This document shows positions 26,420 through 35,047 of a DNA stretch of 64,000 nt, piece after piece; position 1 is the stretch's first letter, and each line of letters begins with the position of its first letter. The translations under genes were made by a program, and so were the position numbers. The DNA lies in NCBI GenBank assembly GCA_045531405.1, contig JAZSDX010000053.1, positions 16,761 to 80,760 on the forward strand, in the 5' to 3' direction. Origin of the DNA: RGIG4079 sp045531405. Its GTDB lineage: Bacteria > Bacteroidota > Bacteroidia > Bacteroidales > Muribaculaceae. The notes under the pieces are model-generated. The model worked only from the letters and a program-made list of their open reading frames with translations. It was not told the origin of the DNA and made no database searches.

Positions 26420-27072
26420 GACTTCCCTCCAAATGGATTTATGCCAAAACGGCGACGGATATATTCGGCAATGATTGCTACTGCATCTTCCATTTTGAGC
26501 AACGATGTATTGATGGTGAGGTCATAACTCGCAGCATCACCCCACTTCTTGTCGGTGTAGAAATTATAATAATTAGCACGTAACTTATTAGTTTTTTGAG
26601 CAATTGTACGTGCTTGTTCGGGAGTTGGTCGATCTCCTCGACGCATTATGCGAGCAATGCAATCGTCAATTGATGAATGTACAAAGATATTTACACAACG
26701 AGGGTGTTCTCGCAACACATAGTCGGCACTTCGACCAACGATAACACACGATTTATCGTTTGCTATGCGACGTATAAATTCACTTTGTGCATTATAAATT
26801 CCATCACTGGCAATTGTTGATGAACAAGAATAACATGATGCCGGATTATAACCTGTGCCAACAGCAAACATCCCACTCAAAAACGATGGTACACGTTCAT
26901 CGCTTCGCTCAAAAATTTCAGGACACATCCCAGCTTGTTTAGCAGCTTCTTGCAATAGTTCTTTATCGTAATATTCTATCCCAAAAGTTGATGCCAACAA
27001 TTTTCCCAATTCACGTCCACCACTGCCAAATTGGCGACCAATCGTGATTACGAAATTTTTATCCTCGTTCAT
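26416..27072 (-). CDS. Cytidylate kinase-like protein
   Basis: The P-loop is GRQFGSGGREL near residue 12, typical of the Cytidylate_kin2 family, followed by YDKELLQEAAKQAG, a variable lid, CVIVGRSADYVLREHP and VNIFVHSSIDDCIARIMRRGD. It likely phosphorylates a nucleotide, but members of this family are distinct from the main Cmk and their substrate is uncertain. I place the start at 27072 (MNEDKNFVITIGRQ) because the in-frame start at 27096 would lie inside the -7 box at 27094-27101. 218 residues. Confidence 0.85.
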   Translation of the reverse strand: MNEDKNFVITIGRQFGSGGRELGKLLASTFGIEYYDKELLQEAAKQAGMCPEIFERSDERVPSFLSGMFAVGTGYNPASCYSCSSTIASDGIYNAQSEFIRRIANDKSCVIVGRSADYVLREHPRCVNIFVHSSIDDCIARIMRRGDRPTPEQARTIAQKTNKLRANYYNFYTDKKWGDAASYDLTINTSLLKMEDAVAIIAEYIRRRFGINPFGGKS

Positions 27073-27093
27073 AATAATAAATTTTAGGAGTGT

Positions 27094-27124
27094 CAAAGTT
27101 AATATTTTTCAATCTATATTCAAA
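27094..27124 (-). promoter_or_regulatory. Bacteroidetes-type promoter of the kinase gene
   Basis: Minus strand TTTG (27124-27121), 19 bp, TAACTTTG (27101-27094): ideal spacing. It decides the downstream start codon at 27072. Confidence 0.7.
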
Positions 27125-27179
27125 TTTTTGCTGCTACTTTTATATAACAAATAAAAACTCAAAAAAGACAGAAAAACAA

Positions 27180-27207
27180 CAACGCCACCGAAAGAACGAT
27201 GGCGTTG
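27180..27207 (-). terminator. Terminator after the peptide transporter gene
   Basis: CAACGCCA (27180-27187) pairs with TGGCGTTG (27200-27207) around 12 nt that extend the stem partly. On the minus strand a T-rich stretch (TTGTTTTTC) follows. It lies about 25 bp past the stop codon of the transporter. Confidence 0.8.
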
Positions 27208-27232
27208 CGTTTATTTTAGAATGAGATTTTGC

Positions 27233-28726
27233 TTACTTAGCGACTCTTTCAAGCCATTTTACCATACCAAACATCACTCCCATTGAGATGAAACATACTA
27301 CAGCAAAGACACTCCAAGTTATAACCAACGAAGTGCTTTCATACATTGTTGCACCAAGGAACAATGCGCCATTACCTACTGCTGTAGCTCCAAGCCAACA
27401 CCCTTGCATCAATCCTTGAAGGTGAGCAGGTGCAACTTTTGACACGAATGCAAGACCAAGAGGAGATATAAACAGCTCAGCAACAGTCAAGATGAAGTAA
27501 ACAAAGAAGAGAACCCATGGTGTTACACGGGCGGTATCAGCAAGTGGCGAACCTGATATTTCGCTATAGTTAGGCAATCCAATTGAGGCAACTGCCATAA
27601 CTACATAAGCCGAAGCTGCAATACCCATCCCAATTGCAATCTTCATAGGAGTTGAAGGCTCTTTCCCTTTTTTAGCCATTGAAGAGAACACCCACATCAC
27701 AACAGGAGTGAGGAACACTACTACAAATGGGTTTATTGATTGGAAGATTTCGGCACTCAATTCCATTGATCCAAGTTTCAATAATGTGTAGTCTTTAGCA
27801 AACATAGTCAAAGTCAAACCATTTTGATGGAATGAGAACCAGAAGAATATTACAATGCCAAACACTGCAAATAGTGCAAGAATGCGTTGTTTGATTTCTT
27901 GTGCATTTTGTTTGATTTCTTCTTTAGAAATCTCAGTTTTTGCAGCCTCTTTCTTTGCAGGATTGGGAAGAGATTTTTTACTTACAAGGAAGATTACCAA
28001 AGAGATTAGCATTGCTACAATTGCAGCAGAAAACGCATAGTGGAAACCGGTATTGAATGCTTCAAGATAATCATTAGCAAACTTAACTAAATCAGTTGGA
28101 GTTGCACCATTTGACACCGACACTGCAAGTTCTTGGAAGCGGGTAGTATCTTCGAGTTTTCCTTCAATGAGTTTGTGGCACATTGCAGGAAGATCGGCAC
28201 TATACGCAAATCCTTGCATTTCAACAAATGTATTACGCACCCAAATAGCAATCATAGGAGCTATACACGCACCAATATTAATAAACATGTAGAAAATTTG
28301 GAATCCGGCGTCACGGCGAGCACTGTATTTGGGGTCATCATATAATTGTCCCACAACAGCTTGCAAATTACCCTTAAACAACCCATTACCAAATGCGATT
28401 ACCAACAATGCTCCCAATGCAATGTATTTAGTAGTAATCAACGCAGGCATTGCCAAAAGTGCATATCCGGCACTCATCACTAACAATCCCGCAATAATTG
28501 TACCTTTATAATTCTTTGTTTTGTCAGCAATTAGGCCTCCAACAAGAGCAAGAATATAAATTGAACAATAGAAAATCGAATAAAGCACACCGGCTTCTTC
28601 TCCATCTAAATTAAATTTCGACATCAAGAACAATGTCAAAATAGCCATCATAATGTAGAATCCGAAACGCTCGCCCATATTGGCAAGTGCCGCGGGGATC
28701 AATCCTTTAGGGTGGTTCTTAAACAT
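27233..28726 (-). CDS. POT/PTR-family proton-dependent di/tripeptide transporter
   Basis: A major-facilitator protein of 497 residues with about 12-14 hydrophobic helices. The N-terminal NMGERFGFYIMMAIL is the POT motif (ExxERFxYY, with Phe in place of one Tyr), and GNGLFKGNLQAVVGQLYDD is the second family signature. It imports small peptides with protons across the inner membrane. Isolated gene with its own terminator; sufE is the next gene upstream. Confidence 0.92.
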   Translation of the reverse strand: MFKNHPKGLIPAALANMGERFGFYIMMAILTLFLMSKFNLDGEEAGVLYSIFYCSIYILALVGGLIADKTKNYKGTIIAGLLVMSAGYALLAMPALITTKYIALGALLVIAFGNGLFKGNLQAVVGQLYDDPKYSARRDAGFQIFYMFINIGACIAPMIAIWVRNTFVEMQGFAYSADLPAMCHKLIEGKLEDTTRFQELAVSVSNGATPTDLVKFANDYLEAFNTGFHYAFSAAIVAMLISLVIFLVSKKSLPNPAKKEAAKTEISKEEIKQNAQEIKQRILALFAVFGIVIFFWFSFHQNGLTLTMFAKDYTLLKLGSMELSAEIFQSINPFVVVFLTPVVMWVFSSMAKKGKEPSTPMKIAIGMGIAASAYVVMAVASIGLPNYSEISGSPLADTARVTPWVLFFVYFILTVAELFISPLGLAFVSKVAPAHLQGLMQGCWLGATAVGNGALFLGATMYESTSLVITWSVFAVVCFISMGVMFGMVKWLERVAK

Positions 28727-28775
28727 AAATGTAATTGTTATTTAGTTAATAATTAATTGAATTTTGCGAGTTTGA

Positions 28776-29210
28776 TTAAGCTCCTGTTTCCATTTTGGTT
28801 TTGAAAGCGAGGGCATATACCTTCATTTGTTTCACCATTGCCACAAGACCATTACTACGAGTTGGAGAGAGATGCTCTGAAAGACCTATTTTATCAATAA
28901 AATAAAGGTCGGCATCAAGAATTTCTTGTGGAGTGTGATTTGACAACACTTTTATCAACAACGAGATAATTCCTTTAACGATAATAGCATCGCTATCTGC
29001 TGTGTAGATGATTTTGCCCTCGTCGTTAAGTTCGGCATTGAGCCACACGCGACTTTGACACCCCTCGATGATATATTGAGGTGTTTTATACTTTTCGTCT
29101 ATCGCAGGAAGTGCATTGCCCAAATCAATGATATAGGCATAACGGTCCATCCAATCTTCTATATCAACAAATTCGTCGATTATTTCGTCTTGTATTTGAT
29201 TTATAGTCAT
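28776..29210 (-). CDS. sufE: SufE-family cysteine desulfurase activator
   Basis: 144 residues matching SufE: N-terminal IIDEFVDIEDWMDRYAYIIDLG, the active-site loop YIIEGCQSRVWL with Cys 51, and IGLSEHLSPTRSNGLVAMVKQM. It accepts sulfur from SufS and passes it to the SufBCD scaffold for Fe-S assembly in the cytoplasm. No other suf genes are nearby. It starts 10 bp after the glutaminyl cyclase gene, so the two are probably co-transcribed. Confidence 0.94.
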   Translation of the reverse strand: MTINQIQDEIIDEFVDIEDWMDRYAYIIDLGNALPAIDEKYKTPQYIIEGCQSRVWLNAELNDEGKIIYTADSDAIIVKGIISLLIKVLSNHTPQEILDADLYFIDKIGLSEHLSPTRSNGLVAMVKQMKVYALAFKTKMETGA

Positions 29211-29220
29211 ATTTCCTTTA

Positions 29221-30201
29221 TTATTCGTTATAAATTACATTCAACACTGTTTGGCCCACTGCTTTAAGTGAGTTACGATCAATATTTGACATATTATCAT
29301 TGAGAGTGTGCCATGTAGGGTTAAACGATGATGTTGATGGATTGTTGTTTTCAATGATATCAATACAAGGGATATTTGCTTGATTGATATATATGTGGTC
29401 GTCCATCACGCTACCTCCTACCTGATTGACAAACACATCGCCATACCCCGATGCAACCGCCATTGCCCACACTTTATCTACAATGTGTCCGGCTAAATAT
29501 TGCGATGCATATTCTCGATGAAATTTAGCATCTTTACCCCCCACCATATCAAGAAGAATGCCATATTCGGGCATACGTTCCGGGGCATAAGGTAGTTTTT
29601 TTATCCAATATTGAGTGCCAAGGCACCAGGTATTTTCATCGTCACCATTTGATTGTCCATAATCTTCAGCATCAACAAATAATATTTCAACGCCTATTGT
29701 AGGTTTCTCGATGCTTAAACATCTCGCAATCTCAAGCAATACCCCTACTCCACTACCTCCATCATTTGCACCATCAATTGGAGTATTGTGTTTTGAAACA
29801 TCCTCTTCAGCATCGGCCCATGGTCGAGTATCCCAGTGCGCAAGCAATAGCACCCGTCTCACTGCGTCTTTATTGAATTGCCCCAAAATATTGTTGATAG
29901 GCAATTTATCTCCATTGAAAGCTGTTACGGTCGTTTTTTGTTCTATTACAGTATCAACTCCATATCGCTTCAACTCCGATACAAGATATTGTGCACAACA
30001 AGCGTGTCCCTTTGTGCCAGGTACTCGATAACCACAATTAACCTGTGCCTCCACATTGCGATAGGCACTATCGGCATTAAATTCTATGCGAGACTTGATT
30101 GTTGTAGGCTCATTATTTGTCTCCGATTTTGACTCTGTTTTAGCCGAACACGCAATCATAAGCCAACATAATGCAAGTGATAATATATTTATTATTTTCA
30201 T
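29221..30201 (-). CDS. Glutaminyl-peptide cyclotransferase (M28-type, lipoprotein)
   Basis: Lipobox with Cys 18 (LMIAC), then an M28/type II glutaminyl cyclase fold: LLLAHWDTRPWADAEED, zinc Asp 147 in IDGANDGGSGVGVLLEIAR, VDAEDYGQ (Glu 179, Asp 180), WCLGTQYW, and the late His in NPTWHTLNDN. In Porphyromonas, Tannerella and Prevotella this enzyme turns N-terminal Gln of exported periplasmic proteins into pyroglutamate. 326 residues is the usual size. It precedes sufE by 10 bp; the link is probably only positional. Confidence 0.9.
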   Translation of the reverse strand: MKIINILSLALCWLMIACSAKTESKSETNNEPTTIKSRIEFNADSAYRNVEAQVNCGYRVPGTKGHACCAQYLVSELKRYGVDTVIEQKTTVTAFNGDKLPINNILGQFNKDAVRRVLLLAHWDTRPWADAEEDVSKHNTPIDGANDGGSGVGVLLEIARCLSIEKPTIGVEILFVDAEDYGQSNGDDENTWCLGTQYWIKKLPYAPERMPEYGILLDMVGGKDAKFHREYASQYLAGHIVDKVWAMAVASGYGDVFVNQVGGSVMDDHIYINQANIPCIDIIENNNPSTSSFNPTWHTLNDNMSNIDRNSLKAVGQTVLNVIYNE

Positions 30202-30221
30202 TATTCAAGTCGTTTAACTCA

Positions 30222-30252
30222 CAAAGTTACAAAAAACTGCGCTATACTCCAA
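30222..30252 (-). promoter_or_regulatory. Bacteroidetes-type promoter of the glutaminyl cyclase gene
   Basis: Minus strand TTG (30252-30250), 20 bp, TAACTTTG (30229-30222). Start of transcription would be about 14 bp upstream of the ATG at 30201. Confidence 0.7.
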
Positions 30253-30310
30253 TTTTACTCCACAGATTTAATTTTTCATTGCACAATTAAATCTTTAATT
30301 GTTTTTATTA

Positions 30311-30341
30311 TTGAAGTATTCAAAAAGAATTTGTAATTTTG
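30311..30341 (+). promoter_or_regulatory. Bacteroidetes-type promoter of the ATPase-menA unit
   Basis: TTG (30311-30313), 20 bp, TAATTTTG (30334-30341). Because the in-frame start at 30339 lies within the -7 box, translation must begin at the ATG at 30369. Confidence 0.7.
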
Positions 30342-30368
30342 AGAGTATTACTAAAACGTCGAGAAGTT

Positions 30369-31997
30369 ATGAAAATATTACTTCCTCCCAAGAAAGACAA
30401 AACTCGCCAAGAAATTGCTATCGGCAACCGACAAATTACAATCATTGGGGCCAATGGTGCCGGGAAAACTCGTTTCACCGATTATTTAATCAACGATTTA
30501 CAAGGACGGGCTTTTCGCATGTCGATAATAAGTGCACTATATGAATCACGCGAAATCGATCCCCTTCCAGGCTCTATTGATATGCTATTCAAGGAGGCTG
30601 TTGAGCGTTCAAACCTCCTCCGAAACGACAATGTGTCACAAGCCGAACGCCTGACATCTTTACTTTTTCAGGAAGAAATGCTTAATCTCATTTCTTACAA
30701 AGTAACCCTATCTGATAACCCCGAGGCCAAATTGCCTTCAACAAAACTTGACAAAGTTATTGAGGTGTGGCAAGAAATTTTTCCCGGAAGTAAGATTTTA
30801 ATTGAAGGTGGGAAGATGTTGATTTCTCGCGAAAGTGACCCAACATGCTATTCTTCGATGAAGCTATCAGCCGGAGAAAGAGCTGTAATGTATTATGTTG
30901 GTGCAGCTCTTATGGCAACGAAAAATGCTGTCATTTTTATTGACAACCCGGGAATATTTTTGCACCAATCTATCACAAAAATTTTATGGGATCGCATTGA
31001 GCAACTACGTCCCGATTGTACGTTCATCTACACAACTCACGATATCGACTTTGCGTCATCTCGCACCGATAATACTGTTATATGGGTGAGAGAATATGAT
31101 GCAACCGACGGGACTTGGGATTACGATATCCTTCCCGACCATGCCGAGCTATCCGACGACATTTATCTCACCATCATAGGAGCTCGCAAACCGGTGCTTT
31201 TTATTGAAGGTGATGGGGTACACTCTATCGACTCAAAATTGTATCCTCTCATCTTCCCTCAATATACGGTAAAGTCATTAGGGAGCTGTAACAAAGTAAT
31301 CGAAGCCACTCGTGCATTTAACGATTTGAGAACATTTCACAAAATGGACAGTTATGGCATAGTTGACCGTGATCGTCGCGACGATGGAGAGGTAAAATAT
31401 CTACGGACAAGGAAAATTTTAGTTCCTAATGTTGCTGAAATAGAAAACATTTTGATGCTTGAGGAGGTGATACGTACAGTTGCTACACGACACAAAAAAG
31501 ATGAGCATAAAGTTTTTGCCAAAGTAAAAGCAACTATTATTGACCTATTCAAGCAAGAGGTTAAACAACAAGCATTAATGCACACTCGCCACCGAGTGAA
31601 ACGCACTCTTGAATATCGCATTGATGGGCGATTCAACAATATCAATTCACTTGAGGACCACATCAACGACTTAGTAAAAGAGATTAATCCACGTGGCATG
31701 TATGAGGCTTTTTGCCGAGAATTTCATGGATATGTTGCAAGTGGCGATTATCAAAATGTGTTGCGAGTATTTAATCGCAAGTCGATGATTCCATCGAGCA
31801 ATGTAAGTAACCTATGTGGATTGAGTAATAAAGAGGCTTATATTCGCACAATTATCAATATTTTAAAGCAAAACGGCAAAGATGCACAACGCATTCGTCG
31901 TGCTGTAATTAAATGTTTCGGACTTGACACCGACAATCTCAACTCCCTTAATAACGAACTACAATCAACGACCAAAAACAATACTCAAAATGATTAA
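30369..31997 (+). CDS. AAA/ABC-type ATPase with C-terminal DUF4435/TOPRIM-like domain
   Basis: 542 residues. N-terminal half: Walker A GANGAGKT (27-34), a LSAGERAVMYYVGAAL signature, NAVIFIDNPGIFLH as Walker B with Asn after Asp, and TTHDIDFASSR as switch. C-terminal half: VLFIEGDGVHSIDSKLYPLI and YGIVDRDRRDDGEVKYL, i.e. Glu and DxDxR arranged as in TOPRIM/DUF4435 domains, then PNVAEIENILM. OLD nucleases and the AriA/AriB pair of PARIS defence use such an ATPase plus TOPRIM combination; here both are in one chain. Its 3' end overlaps menA by 8 bp. A defence or DNA-repair role is inference. Confidence 0.8.
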   Translation: MKILLPPKKDKTRQEIAIGNRQITIIGANGAGKTRFTDYLINDLQGRAFRMSIISALYESREIDPLPGSIDMLFKEAVERSNLLRNDNVSQAERLTSLLFQEEMLNLISYKVTLSDNPEAKLPSTKLDKVIEVWQEIFPGSKILIEGGKMLISRESDPTCYSSMKLSAGERAVMYYVGAALMATKNAVIFIDNPGIFLHQSITKILWDRIEQLRPDCTFIYTTHDIDFASSRTDNTVIWVREYDATDGTWDYDILPDHAELSDDIYLTIIGARKPVLFIEGDGVHSIDSKLYPLIFPQYTVKSLGSCNKVIEATRAFNDLRTFHKMDSYGIVDRDRRDDGEVKYLRTRKILVPNVAEIENILMLEEVIRTVATRHKKDEHKVFAKVKATIIDLFKQEVKQQALMHTRHRVKRTLEYRIDGRFNNINSLEDHINDLVKEINPRGMYEAFCREFHGYVASGDYQNVLRVFNRKSMIPSSNVSNLCGLSNKEAYIRTIINILKQNGKDAQRIRRAVIKCFGLDTDNLNSLNNELQSTTKNNTQND

Positions 31998-32856
31998 ACA
32001 TTGGATAGAGGCAATGCGACTTCGCACTCTCCCTGTTTCGCTTGCAGGAGTGGTTATGGCTTGGGGATTTTGCTTTCTTCACAATAATTTCAATATTACG
32101 CCGGCTATTTTATGCCTACTTTTTGCACTTTTGGCTCAAATCTCGTCAAACTTTGCCAACGAATACTACGATTTTAAATCGGGGCTCGATCGCAAAGGTC
32201 GCGAAGGTCCTCGTCGTGGTGTCACTGAAGGAGATATCACTCCTCGCGCCATGAAGATTGCCACTTATGAAACATTAGGGTTGGCGTGCATAATAGGCTG
32301 CTCTCTCATTTATTATGGAGGGTGGTGGCTACTCCCAATAGGTATCATAATAGCACTTGGTGCAATGGCATATAGCGCCGGCCCATATCCCCTTTCTCGC
32401 CATGGATTGGGCGAAGTGGCAGTGTTGTTTTTCTTTGGCATAATACCGGTTACTCTCACCTATTATGTGCAATCGCTTGAATGGAATATCGATGTGTTGA
32501 TGGCTTCAATATCTATGGGGTTGATGGGAGCCAACGTGCTGATAGTAAACAACTATCGCGACTACGATGACGATCGAAGTGTGGGCAAAAACACCCTTGC
32601 TGTGATATTTGGACGTAACACAGTGGCAAACTTATATCTTTTTAATGGATACATCGCTGTGGCATTAATGGGTGTCACATGGTTGACACTACCCATATGG
32701 GCATGGGCAATCCCCACTTTATACCTCATTGCTCACACAACTATATGGTGGCTGCTCGGCATTCGCACCGGCTCACGCCTAAACCCACTCCTCGGCATGA
32801 CAGCAGTGGCCATGGCCGCCTACTCTCTCGCCTTTGCAATCATCGCCTTATTATAA
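31990..32856 (+). CDS. menA: 1,4-dihydroxy-2-naphthoate polyprenyltransferase (MenA)
   Basis: UbiA-superfamily prenyltransferase (288 residues, about nine membrane helices) that prenylates DHNA in menaquinone synthesis. First Asp motif region NEYYDFKSGLDRKGREGPRRG, second NNYRDYDDDRSVGKNTLAV, with AMRLRTLPVSLAGV at the start as in MenA. Start set at the ATG at 31990, overlapping the ATPase stop by 8 bp, because the MIKHWIEAMRLRTLP start is canonical; the in-frame ATG at 31924 lies deep inside the previous gene. Translational coupling is likely. Confidence 0.93.
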   Translation: MIKHWIEAMRLRTLPVSLAGVVMAWGFCFLHNNFNITPAILCLLFALLAQISSNFANEYYDFKSGLDRKGREGPRRGVTEGDITPRAMKIATYETLGLACIIGCSLIYYGGWWLLPIGIIIALGAMAYSAGPYPLSRHGLGEVAVLFFFGIIPVTLTYYVQSLEWNIDVLMASISMGLMGANVLIVNNYRDYDDDRSVGKNTLAVIFGRNTVANLYLFNGYIAVALMGVTWLTLPIWAWAIPTLYLIAHTTIWWLLGIRTGSRLNPLLGMTAVAMAAYSLAFAIIALL

Positions 32857-32888
32857 AGTCGCAAAAGTCTCTAAAGACATTAAACAAT

Positions 32889-33998
32889 TCAATAGTCTTC
32901 TTTTAGAAGATAATTCATACTACGACCTCCTTCATCGGAAGCACATAGTATTCCCTTTTCTATTAAATCGTTAATATCTCTCAATGCTGTGGCTTGAGAT
33001 GTTTTAGCCATTTTTGCCCATTTTGAAGTGGTCAGTTTACCTTCAAATCCGTCCCACAACTTATTGACAACCTTCACCTGACGCTCATTCATTGCCACAT
33101 CTCTATTCTCTTGCCAAAACATTGATTTCTTAACGACTCTCTTTATTGTAGCTTCAGAACGTAATATTGCATTACGAAGCGTCAGCAAAAACCACTCAAG
33201 CCAAATGGTTATATCCACACCTCCCGTGGTTGTCTTTTCTAACACATCATAATAATATTTCCGTTCACGCAATATCTCTGCTGACATACTATAAAAGCGA
33301 TGAGACATCCCATCAGCTCGTGCCAATAACATATCAGTTATCGTACGTGTCAATCGCCCATTTCCATCATCAAATGGATGAATGGCAACAAACCATAGAT
33401 GTGCTATTGCCGCCTTTAACACCGGGTCAACATCTCCTTCATTATTAACCCATTGCAAAAACTCGTTCATCATATCGCTCACCAATTCCGACGATGGAGC
33501 CTCATAATGAACTCGCTCTCTTCCCATTGCTCCCGACACTACCTGCATCGGTTCCGACCCTACTCGATATGACGCAACCGTTATCGGATACATTCCGCTT
33601 CTTCCGGTAGGAAATAGTGCTGCATGCCAATTAAACAGACGCTCATGTGTTAGTTCTGCATCGTGATTTTTCACAGCATCAAGCATAACCTGTACCACGC
33701 CTTCGGTATAATGGTCTGGTTCGGGCAACCCTTCTACTTCTATCCCAAGATGCCGAGCAATAGAAGAACGAACTCGGTCGGGATTTAGTAATTCTCCCTC
33801 AATCTCACACGAACGCAACACATCTTGCGTCATCACATCAAGTGAAGCGCGATTCTGAAGCTCTAATCCCAAACCACTCATCAACCCATACACTCTCCCC
33901 TCAAGATTTCTCACCTCCGATAACAGTGTTATCAACCGAGAATTATCCCAAGTAAACTTTGGCCATGATGATTGTTGCCATATATATGTTGCTCTCAT
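32889..33998 (-). CDS. Fic-family protein with N-terminal DUF4172 and C-terminal winged helix
   Basis: 369 residues. The N-terminal part (YIWQQSSWPKFTWD) looks like DUF4172. The inhibitory motif S-x-x-x-E-G is at Ser 63-Glu 67-Gly 68 (SCEIEG), class II type. The catalytic loop HPFDDGNGRLTR (207-218) is complete, so it should transfer AMP to a target once the inhibitory helix moves. The last ~65 residues form a winged-helix DNA-binding domain (KTSQATALRDINDLIEKGIL). Start at the ATG at 33998; a GTG at 34016 lies inside the -7 box. Target unknown. Confidence 0.9.
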   Translation of the reverse strand: MRATYIWQQSSWPKFTWDNSRLITLLSEVRNLEGRVYGLMSGLGLELQNRASLDVMTQDVLRSCEIEGELLNPDRVRSSIARHLGIEVEGLPEPDHYTEGVVQVMLDAVKNHDAELTHERLFNWHAALFPTGRSGMYPITVASYRVGSEPMQVVSGAMGRERVHYEAPSSELVSDMMNEFLQWVNNEGDVDPVLKAAIAHLWFVAIHPFDDGNGRLTRTITDMLLARADGMSHRFYSMSAEILRERKYYYDVLEKTTTGGVDITIWLEWFLLTLRNAILRSEATIKRVVKKSMFWQENRDVAMNERQVKVVNKLWDGFEGKLTTSKWAKMAKTSQATALRDINDLIEKGILCASDEGGRSMNYLLKEDY

Positions 33999-34015
33999 AA
34001 CATCTAATTTTGCCA

Positions 34016-34045
34016 CAAAGATAACACAATGACGCGAAAAAACAA
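34016..34045 (-). promoter_or_regulatory. Bacteroidetes-type promoter of the fic-like gene
   Basis: Minus strand TTG (34045-34043), 19 bp, TATCTTTG (34023-34016). The leader to the ATG would be only about 10 nt. The -33 word abuts the inverted repeat at 34048-34074. Confidence 0.65.
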
Positions 34046-34047
34046 GC

Positions 34048-34074
34048 TAATCTCGTCAAAATATGACGAGATTA
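34048..34074 (-). terminator. Terminator after the outer membrane protein gene (perfect 11-bp stem)
   Basis: TAATCTCGTCA (34048-34058) and TGACGAGATTA (34064-34074) pair around AAATA. On the minus strand the hairpin is followed by GCTTGTTTTTTCG, so it can end transcription from the gene at 34121-34654. It touches the fic-like promoter and could also serve as an operator. Confidence 0.7.
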
Positions 34075-34120
34075 ACACAATTATTCACTGCAATAGAGGA
34101 TTAAAGCAATCTATATATTC

Positions 34121-34654
34121 TTAAAAATTATAATACATACCAAAGCTTAAAGAATTATTATTCACATTAAATCCAAATGCTTCATAAGTATCTATTACTT
34201 TTTCATAACCAATAAATCCAAACTTAGCAACTAATCCAACCTTATCTGACATTTCAAATTTAACCCCAGGTCTGAATCCAATATGGAATTCAATTTGAGA
34301 GTCATCTAAAAATTCATCATCTGCAAACTCCGTATAGCCGACGCCAAAACCTCCTTCAATAAAAAATGACACCTTATCACTATTTGCAAATGTCCAACGC
34401 ACATATGGTTCAACCGATAACGAGTTTGCGGTTTCGCCATCATAATTAATTAAACTTTCACTTAAAGCAATTGCCACATCAAATTTTTCATTGTAGGAAT
34501 AACCTACTTCTGGAGCAATTGAAAACAAAGTTATTGTTTTTGCTCCTTCGTAATCAGGTTTTACCAAATCTAAACCAATAGATCCTCCAACCCAAGTTTG
34601 TGCATTAGCCATTACTGATGCAAATAATGCAATTGTAAAGATTACTTTTTTCAT
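34121..34654 (-). CDS. Small outer membrane beta-barrel protein
   Basis: 177 residues, signal peptide MKKVIFTIALFASVMANAQ, then alternating strands (GGSIGLDL, SIAPEVGYSYNEKFDVAIALSES, EPYVRWTF, VSFFIEGGFGVGYTEF, FHIGFRPGVKFEMSDKVGLVAKFGFIGY) and a terminal Phe (LSFGMYYNF), the outer membrane insertion signal. This fits the OMP_b-brl family. Function unknown. The ATG at 34654 is preferred to one four codons upstream because the signal peptide begins there. Confidence 0.88.
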   Translation of the reverse strand: MKKVIFTIALFASVMANAQTWVGGSIGLDLVKPDYEGAKTITLFSIAPEVGYSYNEKFDVAIALSESLINYDGETANSLSVEPYVRWTFANSDKVSFFIEGGFGVGYTEFADDEFLDDSQIEFHIGFRPGVKFEMSDKVGLVAKFGFIGYEKVIDTYEAFGFNVNNNSLSFGMYYNF

Positions 34655-34708
34655 AATAACAATCATTTATTACTATGGCTCTCAAATAGCATTATTATAT
34701 TCCAACAA

Positions 34709-35041
34709 AGAAAAAGCGTGAGAGCCGCACTAATTGCTCGTTCCGCTTTTCGAGGCTCTGGAATGCCCATCACTGTAGAACGAGCAAAGCAGAAGCCTCA
34801 CGCAGAATATGATATATAATCAAACAACCATAGCAATTGTTCAATTCATGATATACATATCCACAAAGACACCTACTATTGCCTCATTCTTGGCAGTGAT
34901 TGAAATTTTCCAGATTTCGAAAAGCCAAGAAAGAGCGAAAGTAAACGCTTTTCTAATTATGTCTGCACCCACCCACATAACCCACATCGGGGTTGACTCA
35001 AACAAGTTTCGTCTCTGCCGACGGTGGTCTGCAAGCGATAT
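34709..35041 (-). ncRNA. Candidate structured non-coding RNA, about 330 nt
   Basis: A near-ideal promoter (TTG, 19 bp, TAACTTTG at 35077-35048) and a strong terminator hairpin (34803-34711) delimit a minus-strand transcript between divergent genes. The only long frame in it (69 codons) would start at 35050, inside the -7 box, so it would not be translated. Self-complementary pieces include TGCCAAGAATGAGGCA (34900-34880 area) and AAAGCG/CGCTTT around the TTACTTTCGCTCTTTC stretch. I see no tmRNA (no T-loop/CCA end), RNase P or SRP signature. Family unknown to me. Confidence 0.55.
34711..34803 (-). terminator. Nested two-stem terminator of the candidate ncRNA
   Basis: Outer stem GCGTGAG (34716-34722) with CTCACGC (34797-34803); inner stem TTGCTCGTTC (34734-34743) with GAACGAGCAA (34778-34787). 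Read on the minus strand, the outer 3' arm is followed by TTTTTCTTTG. Alternative pairings are possible: AGAGCC (34721-34726) with GGCTCT (34754-34759), or GAGGCT (34752-34757) with AGCCTC (34794-34799), which suggests a structured end more elaborate than a plain terminator. Confidence 0.65.
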
Positions 35042-35047
35042 GCATCG

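Noticed and set aside
27073..27096. Upstream start for the cytidylate kinase-like gene
   Set aside because: Overlaps the -7 box at 27094-27101; the P-loop protein begins naturally at 27072.
33999..34016. GTG start extending the Fic protein by six residues
   Set aside because: The GTG falls in the predicted -7 box; ATG 33998 is the first start after the predicted TSS.
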